Shown: piece by piece, positions 27,602 through 37,071 of the stretch
Numbering within the stretch: position 1 is the first letter of the stretch
Layout: each line of letters starts with the position of its first letter
Source: Formosa agariphila KMM 3901
Lineage (GTDB): Bacteria > Bacteroidota > Bacteroidia > Flavobacteriales > Flavobacteriaceae
Assembly (NCBI RefSeq): GCF_000723205.1
Contig: NZ_HG315671.1
Location: 2,205,351 to 2,269,350 of the forward strand
DNA: 64,000 bases
Direction: 5' to 3'
Position numbers and translations under genes: made by a program
The notes under the pieces: generated by a model
Seen by the model: only the letters and a program-made list of their open reading frames with translations
Databases searched by the model: none
Told to the model about the DNA's origin: nothing

Positions 27602-29113
27602 TTACTCATAACCTGGATTTTGTACTATATTCGGGTTTGTACTCCACTCTAATTGTGGAATTGGGAAATATTCTCTACCTGGTTTATATGAATTATTTCC
27701 TTCTCTAAATTCTGGATTATCTATAATTCTATCCGGAAGCATTCCCCATCTTAATAGATCTAACTGTCTAATATCTTCCAATGTAAGTTCAAGCACGCGT
27801 TCATCTCTAACTTTTTGTCTAAAATCATCTTTACTCATTCCTAGAGTAAAATCTGGCATATTAGCTCTATCTCGTACTTGATTTACAGCGGCATAAGCAT
27901 CGCTTGTCGGTCCATTATTTTCATTCTCTGCCTCTGCATACATTAGTAATACATCTGCAAATCGAATTATCTTTTTATTTACAGCAAAGGTGTTAAATGC
28001 CGGAGCAGCTCCTCCTCCGTTAGGGTTAATATATTTCCCTGCTTTTACATAATTAGGGTCTTCTGCGAGTTGTGATGCAAATTTAGTAGCAAATGATTCC
28101 CCATTAAAATGTTCAGCTCCAGGATAATTCCAAACCATAGTTTCATAGGCTCTTGGATCTATCTGACCATTTATTGTTCGATCCTTTAAAAATAAATTTA
28201 AAACCCAAGTGTTTAAAACTGAACTACCAGCATTAGACATATCGAATCCAAATGAATTATATCTTGCTGTAGATGGTACATCCGATCCCCAACCAGCAGT
28301 CCACGCTCCAGTTAAATCGAACTGAATTTCAAATAGTGATTCTGAATTATTATCTCCACTTAATCTAAAATTATCAGAATAATCAGAAGTAAGCGTATAA
28401 GTTCCAAACTCTCCGTCTATAACTCTTTTTAATTGTGTAGCAGCATCTGACCATTCTTGTTGATACAAATACGTCTTACCTAAAAGCGCTGTAGCTGCAC
28501 CAGCTGTAACTCGTCCCTTATTATTATCATCCCAAGAATTCGGTAACATTGGAATAGCCATATTAAGATCTTCTTTAATTTGCGCCCAAACTAGAGCTGG
28601 CTCCACTTGGGGCTGTTGTGTTTCTGCAAGTGATGCAGCTGGCACTGTAACAAGTGGTATATTATTAAAATAATTAACCAAGACAAAATAGCTATAAGCT
28701 CTTAAAAAGTAGGCTTCACCTAGTATATTATTTTTTAAATCAGAATCCATTTCAATATTTGGCACATTTTGTAAAACTAAATTAGCTCTGAACACAATTT
28801 TCCAGTACTCGCCCCATCCTGCAGTAAAGTTTCCATCACCAGGATTTAAATTGTATAAAGATGCATTATAAGAAAAATCTGCTGTAGTATGAACGGCATC
28901 AGAAAGCGATTGGGTGTACCCCGAAAATAATCGCCCATGATTGAAAATAGTAGATAAAGGACTATAGGTTCCTACAATTGCACTTTGTGCATCGTCAGAA
29001 GTATTCCAAAATTGATCTGGAGTAAGTGTATTAGGATTTTCTTGATTTAGAAAATCATCATCACATCCATAAAAGGATATAAAACAACATATTATTACTA
29101 TATATTTTTTCAT
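27602..29113 (-). CDS. SusD/RagB-family glycan-binding lipoprotein
   Basis: 503 residues. Lipobox FYGC (C17) followed by the acidic DDDF surface-export signal common in Bacteroidota. SusD landmarks: FLNQENPNTLTPDQFW, the TPR-like helices (GEAYFLRAYSYFVLVNYFNNIPLV), AGAATALLGKTYLYQQEW, RFADVLLMYAEAENE, YAAVNQVRDRANMPDF, ERVLELTLEDIRQLDLLRWG and the C-terminal YFPIPQLEWSTNPNIVQNPGY. It forms the lid of the SusC transporter at the cell surface. Starts 27 bases after the susC stop, so it is in the same operon. Confidence 0.97.
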   Translation of the reverse strand: MKKYIVIICCFISFYGCDDDFLNQENPNTLTPDQFWNTSDDAQSAIVGTYSPLSTIFNHGRLFSGYTQSLSDAVHTTADFSYNASLYNLNPGDGNFTAGWGEYWKIVFRANLVLQNVPNIEMDSDLKNNILGEAYFLRAYSYFVLVNYFNNIPLVTVPAASLAETQQPQVEPALVWAQIKEDLNMAIPMLPNSWDDNNKGRVTAGAATALLGKTYLYQQEWSDAATQLKRVIDGEFGTYTLTSDYSDNFRLSGDNNSESLFEIQFDLTGAWTAGWGSDVPSTARYNSFGFDMSNAGSSVLNTWVLNLFLKDRTINGQIDPRAYETMVWNYPGAEHFNGESFATKFASQLAEDPNYVKAGKYINPNGGGAAPAFNTFAVNKKIIRFADVLLMYAEAENENNGPTSDAYAAVNQVRDRANMPDFTLGMSKDDFRQKVRDERVLELTLEDIRQLDLLRWGMLPDRIIDNPEFREGNNSYKPGREYFPIPQLEWSTNPNIVQNPGYE

Positions 29114-29140
29114 TTGAATATATTTTATATTTATTTATTT

Positions 29141-32100
29141 TTAAAAACCTAATTGAATTCCTAATAGAAATGTTCTTGCAGTAGGATACGTTGATTGATC
29201 TACACCTGCATAAAATAGAGGATTATCGTTAGCAACAACTCTGTCCTCATCTGCTAGACCTTGCCCTATTTCTGGATAATAACCAGAATACTTGGTAATA
29301 GTAAACACATTCTGTCCTGAAGCATAAATTCTAATTTTTCTTAGTTTTATTTTATCCAAAACACTTTGAGGTAATGAATACCCAATTTGCATACTTCTTA
29401 ATCGGAAATAATCACCGTCTTCTACTAAAAAGGATGATGCGCGTTCATTTTGAGCATTTCCACCAATTCTAGGAATATCAGTATCTGTATTGTCAGGTCT
29501 CCAGTAATTAAGCGCTTCCGTAGTCATATTACTTCCTATATCTAATAAGTTTTTTCTTCTTCCATAATTATAAATTTCTACTCCCGAAACCCCATTAAAA
29601 TCAAGATTCATATCAAAATTTTTAAATGTAAACGCTAAAGAAATACCATACTCTAAGTCCGGAATATAACTCCCCAAAACGGTTTGATCTTCGGCAGAAA
29701 GAATGCCATCTCCATCTGTATCAGCATATCTAAAATCACCTGGTTCAGCATTTGCATCAGCCATTGCTCCATCATTATCAATCTCTTCTTGTGATTGATA
29801 GATACCTAAAACTTTATAACCATAATAACTTGCAACCTCCTCACCTACACTTGTTCTCGTTGAGTATGACACCATAAACTGACCTCCAATAATAGGGGCG
29901 ATATTGTCTCCTAAATCTAAAACTTCGTTATGTAAAAATGTGATGTTTGGGCTAACATTAAAAGTAAAATCTCCCACGGCACCTCTATAAGTTCCAGAAA
30001 ACTCAAATCCTGAATTTTCTATGGATGCAGCATTTTGTGCCACTGGAACTGAAGTTCCTGATGTAGGTGGAATTTCTAATGATACAAGTACATTCTCAGA
30101 AACTTTATTATAATAATCCATGGTAAACGTTAGCTTATTATTCATAAATCCTAAATCAAGCCCAATATCACTCGATTTTGTTGTTTCCCATACAAGGTCT
30201 GGGTTAGCAAAAACGGTTTGAGAAATACCTGGTAATCTATTTTGTCCAGTACCAAAAACAGCATCACTATTTATATTTAAAACTGGTATATATGCATAAT
30301 CGGCTATTTGTTGTGACCCTAGTTTACCATAACTGGCTCTTAATTTCATGTTACTAATAAAATCACTATCATTTAGAAAGTTTTCTTTAGAAATTGTCCA
30401 TCCAACGGCTACAGATGGGAAGGTTCCATATCTATTTTCCTCAGAAAATCTCGAAGAACCATCTCTTCTTATTGTAGCACTAAAAAAATATTTACTATCA
30501 TAATTATAATTAAGTCTTCCGAACAAAGAACTTAAGGTATTAACATATTGTTCACCTGTTATTCGAATCACATTTGATGATGCACTAATTTGATTCACAT
30601 CATTTGAAGGAAATCCAGATACAATACTAGCTCGAGTATCGGTAGTTGTTTTCTGACGCGTTATACCTCCCAAAAGACTAAAACTATTTTTATTAATACT
30701 TTTATCATAATTTACAGTTCCTTCTATTAGACTACTAACACTTTTTCCTGAATACTCTCTTAATTCTGCTTCTTCTTGATTAGCTCCAATTTGTTCCGAA
30801 ATAAAGAATGTTGGTATAAATGTGTAATCTAGATTTGTATTATATGTTAAACCCGTATTTACCTTAGCCACTAATCCATCAATTATCTCATACTCCATTG
30901 CTAAACTACCAATCAAATTATCTCTTTCAATATATTTATCCATAAGTATAGACCTAGCGACATGGTTATTACCATTTACACCATGTTCTTCTAATGTAGC
31001 ACCACCATACCCGCCTTCATTATCTGGATTATAAAATGGTATGGTAGGTAAAATATTATTATTTAAATTCCAAATTGTATTTGGCCGCTCTAAAGTTCTA
31101 GTTACTGCAAATGATTCAGTCACTTTAAACTTTCCTTTATTAAAACCAATATTTGTTCGCATGGTTTTCTTATCAAAACTTGACCCAATAACTATCCCAT
31201 CTTGGTCTAACCAATTTGCTGAAACATTGAAATTTATATTATTACTACTCCCATAAATACTCGCTGAAGTATTCATAAGAGGCGCTGAAGAAATCGCAAG
31301 TTCATCTACAATTGTATTCACACTAGGATCTAAATTTTCATTAAATCCAGGATATTTTTCAGTATCATTAACTTCTGCCAATGTATTTCTTAAATTGGCA
31401 TATTCAACTCCAGATATCCAATCCAATTCATTGGTTATTGACTGAAAACCAGCACTTGATTCAATATCAACTCTAATTCCCTCTGTAGTACTTCCTGTTT
31501 TTGTACTAATAATCACAACTCCATTAGCAGCTCTAGAACCATATATAGCCGCTGCAGAAGCATCTTTTAACACCTCTATAGAAGTTACGTCTGATGGATT
31601 TACAAAATCCATAGTATCTGAAAACATGCCATCGATTACAAATAAAGGGGTTGATCCTGCAAAACTAGAAACACCTCTAATCACGATATCGTTTGAAGCA
31701 CCAGGCCCACCTCCATTAGATTGAACTCTTACACCTGCCATTTTACCTTGTAAAGCTTGGCTAGGATCTCCTGAGACATAACTTGTAACCTCTTCTCCCG
31801 AAACAGAACTTATAGATCCTGTTAAATCAGATTTTTTCTGTGTTCCATATCCAACTATAATAACTTCGTCTAACTCACTAGCGTCATCTTCCATTACGAT
31901 ATCGATTGTAGTTTGGGCTCCTACTGTAACACTTTTTGAAATTTTACCAACGTATGAAAATAAAATAACATCTCCAGTATTTACATTAATTTCATAATTC
32001 CCATCAAAATCACTAAGTGTCCCATTAGTTGTGTCCTGCACCAAAACAGTTACACCTATCATTGGGATACCTTCGGAATCAATAATATTCCCCCGAATAG

Positions 32101-32269
32101 TAATACCTTGGAGTGAAGGAATAATATCTTTATAGATTTCATTGGAATAAACTTGATAACTAAATAAAGTATTGAGTAATAAAAGTAATAATAAAATAAA
32201 TTGGTTTTGGTTTCGAAAACAACATAACCCAAATTTCGGGCACTTTCTTAAATAAATAGTTTTTTTCAT
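29141..32269 (-). CDS. SusC/RagA-family TonB-linked outer-membrane transporter
   Basis: About 1042 residues from the ATG at 32269 (MKKTIYLRKCPKFG); an ATG at 32308 would add 13 residues before the signal peptide. Domains in order: signal peptide; carboxypeptidase-regulatory-like domain (ITIRGNIIDSEGIPMIGVTVLVQDT, about 55-135); TonB-box-like DEVIIVGYGTQKKSDLTGSIS; plug (LQGKMAGVRVQSNGGGPGAS, VIDGMFSDT, DASAAAIYGSRAANGVVII); then the 22-strand barrel ending in TFLLGIQLGF. It imports oligosaccharides through the outer membrane with energy from TonB-ExbBD, with SusD as lid. Substrate is not readable from sequence; context says sulfated fucose-rich glycan. Confidence 0.97.
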   Translation of the reverse strand: MKKTIYLRKCPKFGLCCFRNQNQFILLLLLLLNTLFSYQVYSNEIYKDIIPSLQGITIRGNIIDSEGIPMIGVTVLVQDTTNGTLSDFDGNYEINVNTGDVILFSYVGKISKSVTVGAQTTIDIVMEDDASELDEVIIVGYGTQKKSDLTGSISSVSGEEVTSYVSGDPSQALQGKMAGVRVQSNGGGPGASNDIVIRGVSSFAGSTPLFVIDGMFSDTMDFVNPSDVTSIEVLKDASAAAIYGSRAANGVVIISTKTGSTTEGIRVDIESSAGFQSITNELDWISGVEYANLRNTLAEVNDTEKYPGFNENLDPSVNTIVDELAISSAPLMNTSASIYGSSNNINFNVSANWLDQDGIVIGSSFDKKTMRTNIGFNKGKFKVTESFAVTRTLERPNTIWNLNNNILPTIPFYNPDNEGGYGGATLEEHGVNGNNHVARSILMDKYIERDNLIGSLAMEYEIIDGLVAKVNTGLTYNTNLDYTFIPTFFISEQIGANQEEAELREYSGKSVSSLIEGTVNYDKSINKNSFSLLGGITRQKTTTDTRASIVSGFPSNDVNQISASSNVIRITGEQYVNTLSSLFGRLNYNYDSKYFFSATIRRDGSSRFSEENRYGTFPSVAVGWTISKENFLNDSDFISNMKLRASYGKLGSQQIADYAYIPVLNINSDAVFGTGQNRLPGISQTVFANPDLVWETTKSSDIGLDLGFMNNKLTFTMDYYNKVSENVLVSLEIPPTSGTSVPVAQNAASIENSGFEFSGTYRGAVGDFTFNVSPNITFLHNEVLDLGDNIAPIIGGQFMVSYSTRTSVGEEVASYYGYKVLGIYQSQEEIDNDGAMADANAEPGDFRYADTDGDGILSAEDQTVLGSYIPDLEYGISLAFTFKNFDMNLDFNGVSGVEIYNYGRRKNLLDIGSNMTTEALNYWRPDNTDTDIPRIGGNAQNERASSFLVEDGDYFRLRSMQIGYSLPQSVLDKIKLRKIRIYASGQNVFTITKYSGYYPEIGQGLADEDRVVANDNPLFYAGVDQSTYPTARTFLLGIQLGF

Positions 32270-32744
32270 TGGTTTGTTTATTTTGTTAGTAAAATACTGT
32301 TTAATCAAATTAGCCGTTATCTGTAACAGGATAATGGTTAAAGCAAAAAAGATGAATGGTTTAGAGTTTTAATTTTGAACACTTCAATTTAGCTTAACTA
32401 TTGATTAATTTCATTAGCAATATTAGATACAAGTCAGTGAAACCAATTGCTCAAATCAATCAAATCATTGCTTAAAAACGACATATTTTTACACAAATCA
32501 CTACAAATCAGCAAAATAAAAAACAATATAATAATTATTTATTATTTTTATTACTTTTTTATCAATCACCCCCTCCTCAAGTACCTTCTCTATTTTACAA
32601 GTTCCAAAGGATACTATAAAGATAATATTGTTGAATTATAAAGAAAAACTTCCAATTTATAAGTTTTTATTAGCGTCCCCAGCCATTTGAATCTAAAAAA
32701 ACAGAATGAGATTTAAAAATATGATGACTTATTTAGTTATAAAT
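32270..32744. other. susC upstream region
   Basis: 475 bases between the 872-aa gene and susC. Very AT-rich with long A/T runs near 32520-32570. It must contain the main PUL promoter and the HTCS binding site for susCD. I could not pick a convincing -33/-7 pair or a direct repeat for HTCS binding by eye, and there is no supported gene. Confidence 0.45.
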
Positions 32745-35363
32745 CTAATTTGGGATACCAACAAACTTAAATTCTGTTTTCTGACGCATATCGTTAGGGG
32801 AATCAAGATTCACATTAAATGTAACATCCCATGTTTCATTTTCTGCATTAAACTCGGTTTGCCAAAAGTCATTTCCATGAACTTCCTGATTTACCTTTTT
32901 CCATTTGCTATCTTCCTTTACAAAAAGAAATGGTTTTTTATAACTCCCTACATTGGTTAAAGTCAATGGAACATACCCAATCCCTCCTATGACCGAAAAC
33001 TGTGCTTTGTTATTTTCTGTCCTGATCTTTATGGGATAATTATCAACCAATTCTCCTTTAGTTACATCCACGGCAAGATCATTACCAAGAGCCTCGCGAT
33101 AAATTAATTCCCAAGTAAGCGCATTATTCCTCAATGCGTTTTTCAAATTTTTGTTAGGACCATAATAATCATCTAAGGCCGATGGAATAAGTATAAGTTC
33201 TACTGTTGCTTCAATAAAATCACCGGCTTTAAAAGATGTACAATTTTTTGGAGGCACAATTTTTATTATAGCACTCTGATCACCATAATCTCCACTTGCA
33301 GTATTATACTCTGCAAACCATGGGGAAACATTGGTATCTCCATTTATTTTTGCTTTCCAATCACGAACAACAAACCCACGTTCTGCAAGTCTAAAACGCT
33401 TTAACTGGGGGCTAGTGTATTCTGAATCGTTAAATGAAAACCATATAAACTCCCCCTCTGCAGCAGACTTTTCGGTAGTATATCTAGGTACGCCTCCCAC
33501 TGTTGATTGCCATTGTCTTTTCACGCCTGTTTCATTACCCCATGCCAAATCTTTAGATTTTACATGATGATATCTTGACGATGCAAACTCAATAATTGAA
33601 AAATCTTTAAACGTGACATCTTTTAACACTTTGAGCTTAATTTTATAAATACCTCTTGTTATATCGTCTGAGCGCCCAATTGAAGCTTGATATTCAAAAT
33701 CCATAGCATTATCGTCCATAGTACCAGCATAAGTAACTTCCGTAAAATTTGGACTATACCTTTTATACTGTGTTCGAATTCTACTGTGCCAACCACGATT
33801 ACCATCTAATTTAGTGTAATCGAAAAAGTCTGCACCACCCAAATTGCCCGTCCAACCCCATTTTTTATCTTTTGGCGTTGATACAAGAAGAGGTCTAAAG
33901 TCTAATACCGGAGCTCCTGTCTGATCTAAATCGGGCTCATAAGTAATGGTTTCCCCCCATGCACCAATGGCAGATTCATCCCACTGCTGATTGTGACCCC
34001 AGCCAACCAAACATAATTGAGCATGTGAAGCTGCAGGAACTCCACCCCACAATGAATTCACACTAGTATACTCAAGATTTAAAGTTGTATTTGCAGGAAC
34101 GGTAAGCATTGTTAATCCATGATACCATGAACCTCGAAAATAATCATCATCCACACCTGTTCTTCCTTCTGTATGCCAGTTTTTTGACAACTGAATGGGA
34201 ATACCAATAGGATTGCCCTCCATATCACGGAGTACTGCTGAAATACCTGGAATGGCAAATACATCTGCTCCATTGTCAAAAATCCTGCCCTTAGCAAAAC
34301 TTAATCGCGCAACCTTTTCCACATCAGAACTATTAGTAATGGTGAATTGCACCTGCTCCATTCTTTCATTATTTCTATCCTGTGGCCCCGGATTACCTTC
34401 ACCTGGTTCTGCTGGGCTACTCTCACTTTTAATCTTATCACTTCTTAGGGTAATTTCATGCCAACCCTTATCTTGATTATAATTTACATCTAGAGATTTT
34501 TCGATTGGAGCAACTTGATTAGCGATTATTACTACAGGTTGATTTTCTTGATTTGAAATTTCGACAATCTTTTTATCAATATCTTCTGAAACTGGGTAGA
34601 TTATAATTCCTGAGTTTTCTTCTACACCTTGGTAAAACTCTTGTTTACTAAGCGTAACCTCTACTGTTGTTCCTTTAACAACTATACGATTAGATTGGCT
34701 TGATTTGAGAAAAATATAACCACTACCGTTCTTTGGATTTTTTAATGCTTTCACCTCGCCTTCCACTATAATTGTATTGTATTCAGAAGGAAATGTGAGT
34801 TTCGTATGCAGTTCTATATTTTTTAAATTGGTAGACGGAACTGTTTTCAAAATAAAAGAAATTCGGTCTGGCCAAGAAGAAATTTCCAATCCGCTATTAT
34901 TAGAAATAACCCCCTTTAAATCTGGTAAATTAGTAATAAATCTGCGTTGAAAATATTTTCCCGTTTCTATTAATTGGCAGTCATCATCGGTACCGCTCGT
35001 TTCTTGGCACCAATTCATAACTCCATCGCGTTTAACTCCAAAACTAAACGTTATAGGTTCTTTAGAAGGAAAGCTTTCTGCATTGGTTTCTCTTAAAACT
35101 ATATTTTCTGATGTAAGATCTTTATGATTACTAAAATCATTAATAGACAGGTTTGGATAATCAAACTCCAATCGATAACGATTGGTTTTAATCGCAAAAA
35201 TTTTATTACCTGTTTTAATGGTTTTTTCCCACCACATAAACGAATAATCTTTTTGGTTTTTAAAAGCAACCTTTGGAATATCTTGTGCATTACAAAAACT
35301 AATGGATAAAAGGAATACTGCAAGGAATATTACCTTTCGTTTTAACTCTATTGAATACCGCAT
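32745..35363 (-). CDS. Unrecognised large secreted protein of the polysaccharide locus, 872 aa
   Basis: I do not recognise a CAZy or Pfam family. Signal peptide to about residue 26 (SISFCNAQ). The rest is one long beta-rich extracellular protein without repeats, with many aromatic and charged positions: YSFMWWEKTI near the mature N-terminus, VMNWCQETSGTDDDCQL with a likely disulfide, and a strongly conserved-looking middle (about 415-520: NWHTEGRTGVDDDYFRGSW, LWGGVPAASHAQLCLVGWGH, NLGGADFFDYTKLDGNRGW, RIRTQYKRYSPN) full of Asp, Tyr, His and Arg that could form an active site. A Pro/Gly/Glu-rich linker (SSPAEPGEGNPGPQDRNNER) lies near 315-335. It is transcribed toward susC. Best guesses are a novel lyase, hydrolase or glycan-binding protein; none is supported by a motif I can name. 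Confidence 0.7.
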   Translation of the reverse strand: MRYSIELKRKVIFLAVFLLSISFCNAQDIPKVAFKNQKDYSFMWWEKTIKTGNKIFAIKTNRYRLEFDYPNLSINDFSNHKDLTSENIVLRETNAESFPSKEPITFSFGVKRDGVMNWCQETSGTDDDCQLIETGKYFQRRFITNLPDLKGVISNNSGLEISSWPDRISFILKTVPSTNLKNIELHTKLTFPSEYNTIIVEGEVKALKNPKNGSGYIFLKSSQSNRIVVKGTTVEVTLSKQEFYQGVEENSGIIIYPVSEDIDKKIVEISNQENQPVVIIANQVAPIEKSLDVNYNQDKGWHEITLRSDKIKSESSPAEPGEGNPGPQDRNNERMEQVQFTITNSSDVEKVARLSFAKGRIFDNGADVFAIPGISAVLRDMEGNPIGIPIQLSKNWHTEGRTGVDDDYFRGSWYHGLTMLTVPANTTLNLEYTSVNSLWGGVPAASHAQLCLVGWGHNQQWDESAIGAWGETITYEPDLDQTGAPVLDFRPLLVSTPKDKKWGWTGNLGGADFFDYTKLDGNRGWHSRIRTQYKRYSPNFTEVTYAGTMDDNAMDFEYQASIGRSDDITRGIYKIKLKVLKDVTFKDFSIIEFASSRYHHVKSKDLAWGNETGVKRQWQSTVGGVPRYTTEKSAAEGEFIWFSFNDSEYTSPQLKRFRLAERGFVVRDWKAKINGDTNVSPWFAEYNTASGDYGDQSAIIKIVPPKNCTSFKAGDFIEATVELILIPSALDDYYGPNKNLKNALRNNALTWELIYREALGNDLAVDVTKGELVDNYPIKIRTENNKAQFSVIGGIGYVPLTLTNVGSYKKPFLFVKEDSKWKKVNQEVHGNDFWQTEFNAENETWDVTFNVNLDSPNDMRQKTEFKFVGIPN

Positions 35364-35570
35364 AATAACTAATCAATTTTCAACAAAGATATCTTGTCAA
35401 CAAAAAAAACACGTTCTCTAATCCATCATTATGTTTCTCTTTTTCTACTAACAACATGATTCATGTACACTTACAACTGATTTCTACAAAAAATCATAAA
35501 TAATATTGACAAAAATTTATGCCTTATTAAATTTTTCTGTAAAGGCAAGCATTAATCAAACCAAATAATT
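35364..35570. other. Upstream region of the 872-aa gene
   Basis: 207 AT-rich bases between the gene start and the first IS-like end. Presumed promoter of the 872-aa gene. No coding frame. Confidence 0.35.
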
Positions 35571-35609
35571 TTGGACTACCTAATAAATTTGGTACTATTT
35601 TTTATACGA

Positions 35610-36270
35610 CATTATACATGCTTTTAATTTTTAATTCTAATTCCTTCTCCGCTGGAGTTTTAAAGTCTAAAGCAGAGTGTATTCTAGCGTTATTATACCA
35701 TTTTATATAGTTTTCAATAATTTGGTAAGCTTAAAATTATGTCTATAAATACCTTCGTATTTTATAGTCTTAAAAAAACTTTCGGCTACAGCATTATCCC
35801 AAAAATTTCCTTTACGACTCATGCTTTGAGTGGATTTACAACTTAAACTAAGTAAGTCTGGTATTTTTTGTGAAGCATAATGGCTTCCTCTATCTGAATG
35901 AATAATATGGTTTTCTGTGATTTCCCTCTTTTTTCTTGCTAAAATCCAAGCAATCTAAACAGTGTTTTCGGTGGTCATATCTTCACTTAAAACCCAAGAC
36001 AGAACTTTTCTATCTGCTTAATCTAATATTGTTGTTACGGAAGTCGCTGGTAAAATCCCTGTTTAACAAGTTTTCTGCAATGGGGAAGGTGTGATTAGAA
36101 TCTGTTGTGACTACCCTAAATTTTCTATTTAAAATACTTCTTAACCCCATTTGTTTCATTAAATAAGCTGTATAAGATATGCTATAAAACGCCCCTCGTC
36201 TTTCTAACATTTTCTGAACTCTTAAACTCCCGTAAATACGATTACTATCGTAATATATTTCCTTTACACT
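35610..36270 (-). pseudogene. IS3-family OrfB transposase (integrase core), frameshifted
   Basis: Reading the minus strand across frames recovers an OrfB: an N-terminal helix-turn-helix segment (RIYGSLRVQKMLERRG, SISYTAYLMKQMGL), the start of the DDE core (LNRDFTSDF), HSDRGSHYASQKIPDLL with the second catalytic Asp, GNFWDNAVAESFFKTIK with the catalytic Glu, and a C-terminal KWYNNARIHSALDFKTP ending KSMYNVV. At least three interruptions occur: a stop near 36010, a further stop near 35955, and a frameshift near 35715. The first catalytic Asp region is damaged. It cannot make an active enzyme. Confidence 0.75.
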
Positions 36271-36696
36271 TTATCTCACAGACTCTAAAAAATTGTTGCT
36301 TAGACTTTTATCTTTATTTCTTAACCAAGTGTAATAAGCATTTTTACTTACCTTCATACAATAACACATCTTTTCAACAGGGTACTTACCTGTATGATTT
36401 TTTATAAAACCATATTTTACCTGTCGTTCTTGGAAAAGATGCTTACCCCCCCTTTTTAGAATATCTCGCTCTAATCTTATTTCTTTTAACTCCTTCTCTG
36501 AAGCCTTGATGCGAAGCCTCTCTTGAGAAGTTGTCTTATCCTGGGATGTCCCTTTTGTTTTTAAATCCTTTTTCCATCTATTTATAGAGGCTTCACTAAC
36601 TCCGTATTCTTCAGACAAATACTTAACTATTTCCCCTGTATTTAACAACTTTACAATGGTTATTTTAAATTCCTAATCGTAATTCTTTTTATTCAT
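36271..36696 (-). pseudogene. IS3-family OrfA transposase with premature stop
   Basis: The natural start is the ATG at 36694-36696 (MNKKNYD), followed by an in-frame TAG at 36673-36675 where the family has a sense codon before EFKITIVKLLNTGEI. Downstream the frame stays open to 36271: helix-turn-helix (VKYLSEEYGVSEASINRWKK), leucine-zipper region (LRIKASEKELKEIRLERDIL), then it runs into OrfB-type sequence (KYGFIKNHTGKYPVEKMCY). The fusion of OrfA to OrfB without the usual programmed frameshift is another sign of decay. Part of the broken IS. Confidence 0.75.
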
Positions 36697-36732
36697 ATTA
36701 CAAATTTAAGTTTATCACATAAATCTGTACAA

Positions 36733-36864
36733 ACTAAAGTAGACATTCCAATCTTTCAGTGGATAGAAACTTGGTACAATAAGAAAAGAAGACATTCCTT
36801 TCTAGGAAACAAAAATATTAAAGAATTTGAATTAGATATGTATAACCTTGAACTAGCTGCATAG
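36733..36864 (+). pseudogene. C-terminal remnant of a second IS3-family OrfB
   Basis: A plus-strand frame encodes TKVDIPIFQWIETWYNKK followed by RRHSFLGNKNIKEFELDMYN and ends at the TAG 36862-36864. WIETWYNKKRRHS-LG is the hallmark C-terminus of IS3/IS150-type OrfB. It is on the opposite strand to the neighbouring IS, whose right end touches it, so it looks like an older insertion cut by a later one. After the stop, the sequence to about 36910 resembles an IS end (TTCAACTAATTGTTCAG). Confidence 0.65.
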
Positions 36865-36918
36865 TCATTCAACTAATTGTTCAGATTTTTGTTGAAAGTC
36901 CAGTTTGTGCAATATTAT

Positions 36919-37071
36919 TCAAATAAATTTTTGAAATTGCCAATTCTCATCGGAAAAATCATTTGCGATACTTAAAACTTCTCTACCTCCAATTATTTTA
37001 AAATCAATATCTGGGTGAAAATCTTTTAAGCTACTATCAAAGTGGATATTGAATTTATCTAATTTTGTCAT
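36919..37071 (-). pseudogene. Small ORF remnant (50 codons), family unknown
   Basis: Minus-strand ATG at 37071 to a TGA at 36919. The translation (MTKLDKFNIHFDSSLKDFHP..., then IDFKIIGGREVLSIANDFSD) has natural protein composition and looks like the N-terminus of a longer protein truncated by the IS-related junction near 36910. I cannot name a family. Confidence 0.35.

Larger units (their letters stand above)
35571..36751 (-). mobile_element. Decayed IS3-family insertion sequence
   Basis: About 1.15-1.18 kb with imperfect inverted ends. TTGGACTACCTA... at 35571 on the plus strand and TTGGAATGTCTA... reading inward from 36751 agree at most positions, with a shared GTAC about 22 bases in. The outer limits are uncertain by some 15 bases at each end. 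Contents on the minus strand are OrfA and OrfB of IS3 type, both broken (see separate entries). It lies between the carbohydrate genes and the mobilization module. Confidence 0.7.

Noticed and set aside
36673-36675. In-frame TAG in the IS OrfA read as possible recoding
   Set aside because: OrfB in the same IS has several independent breaks, and the window shows many normal TAG stops, so decay is the simpler reading.
36955-36980. Partial match ATTTGCGATACT to the mnmE core as an alternative att site nearer the integrase
   Set aside because: It needs a deletion plus two changes, does not keep the CIGK-stop reading, and has no arm-type motif beside it. The copy at 4392 is better on all counts.
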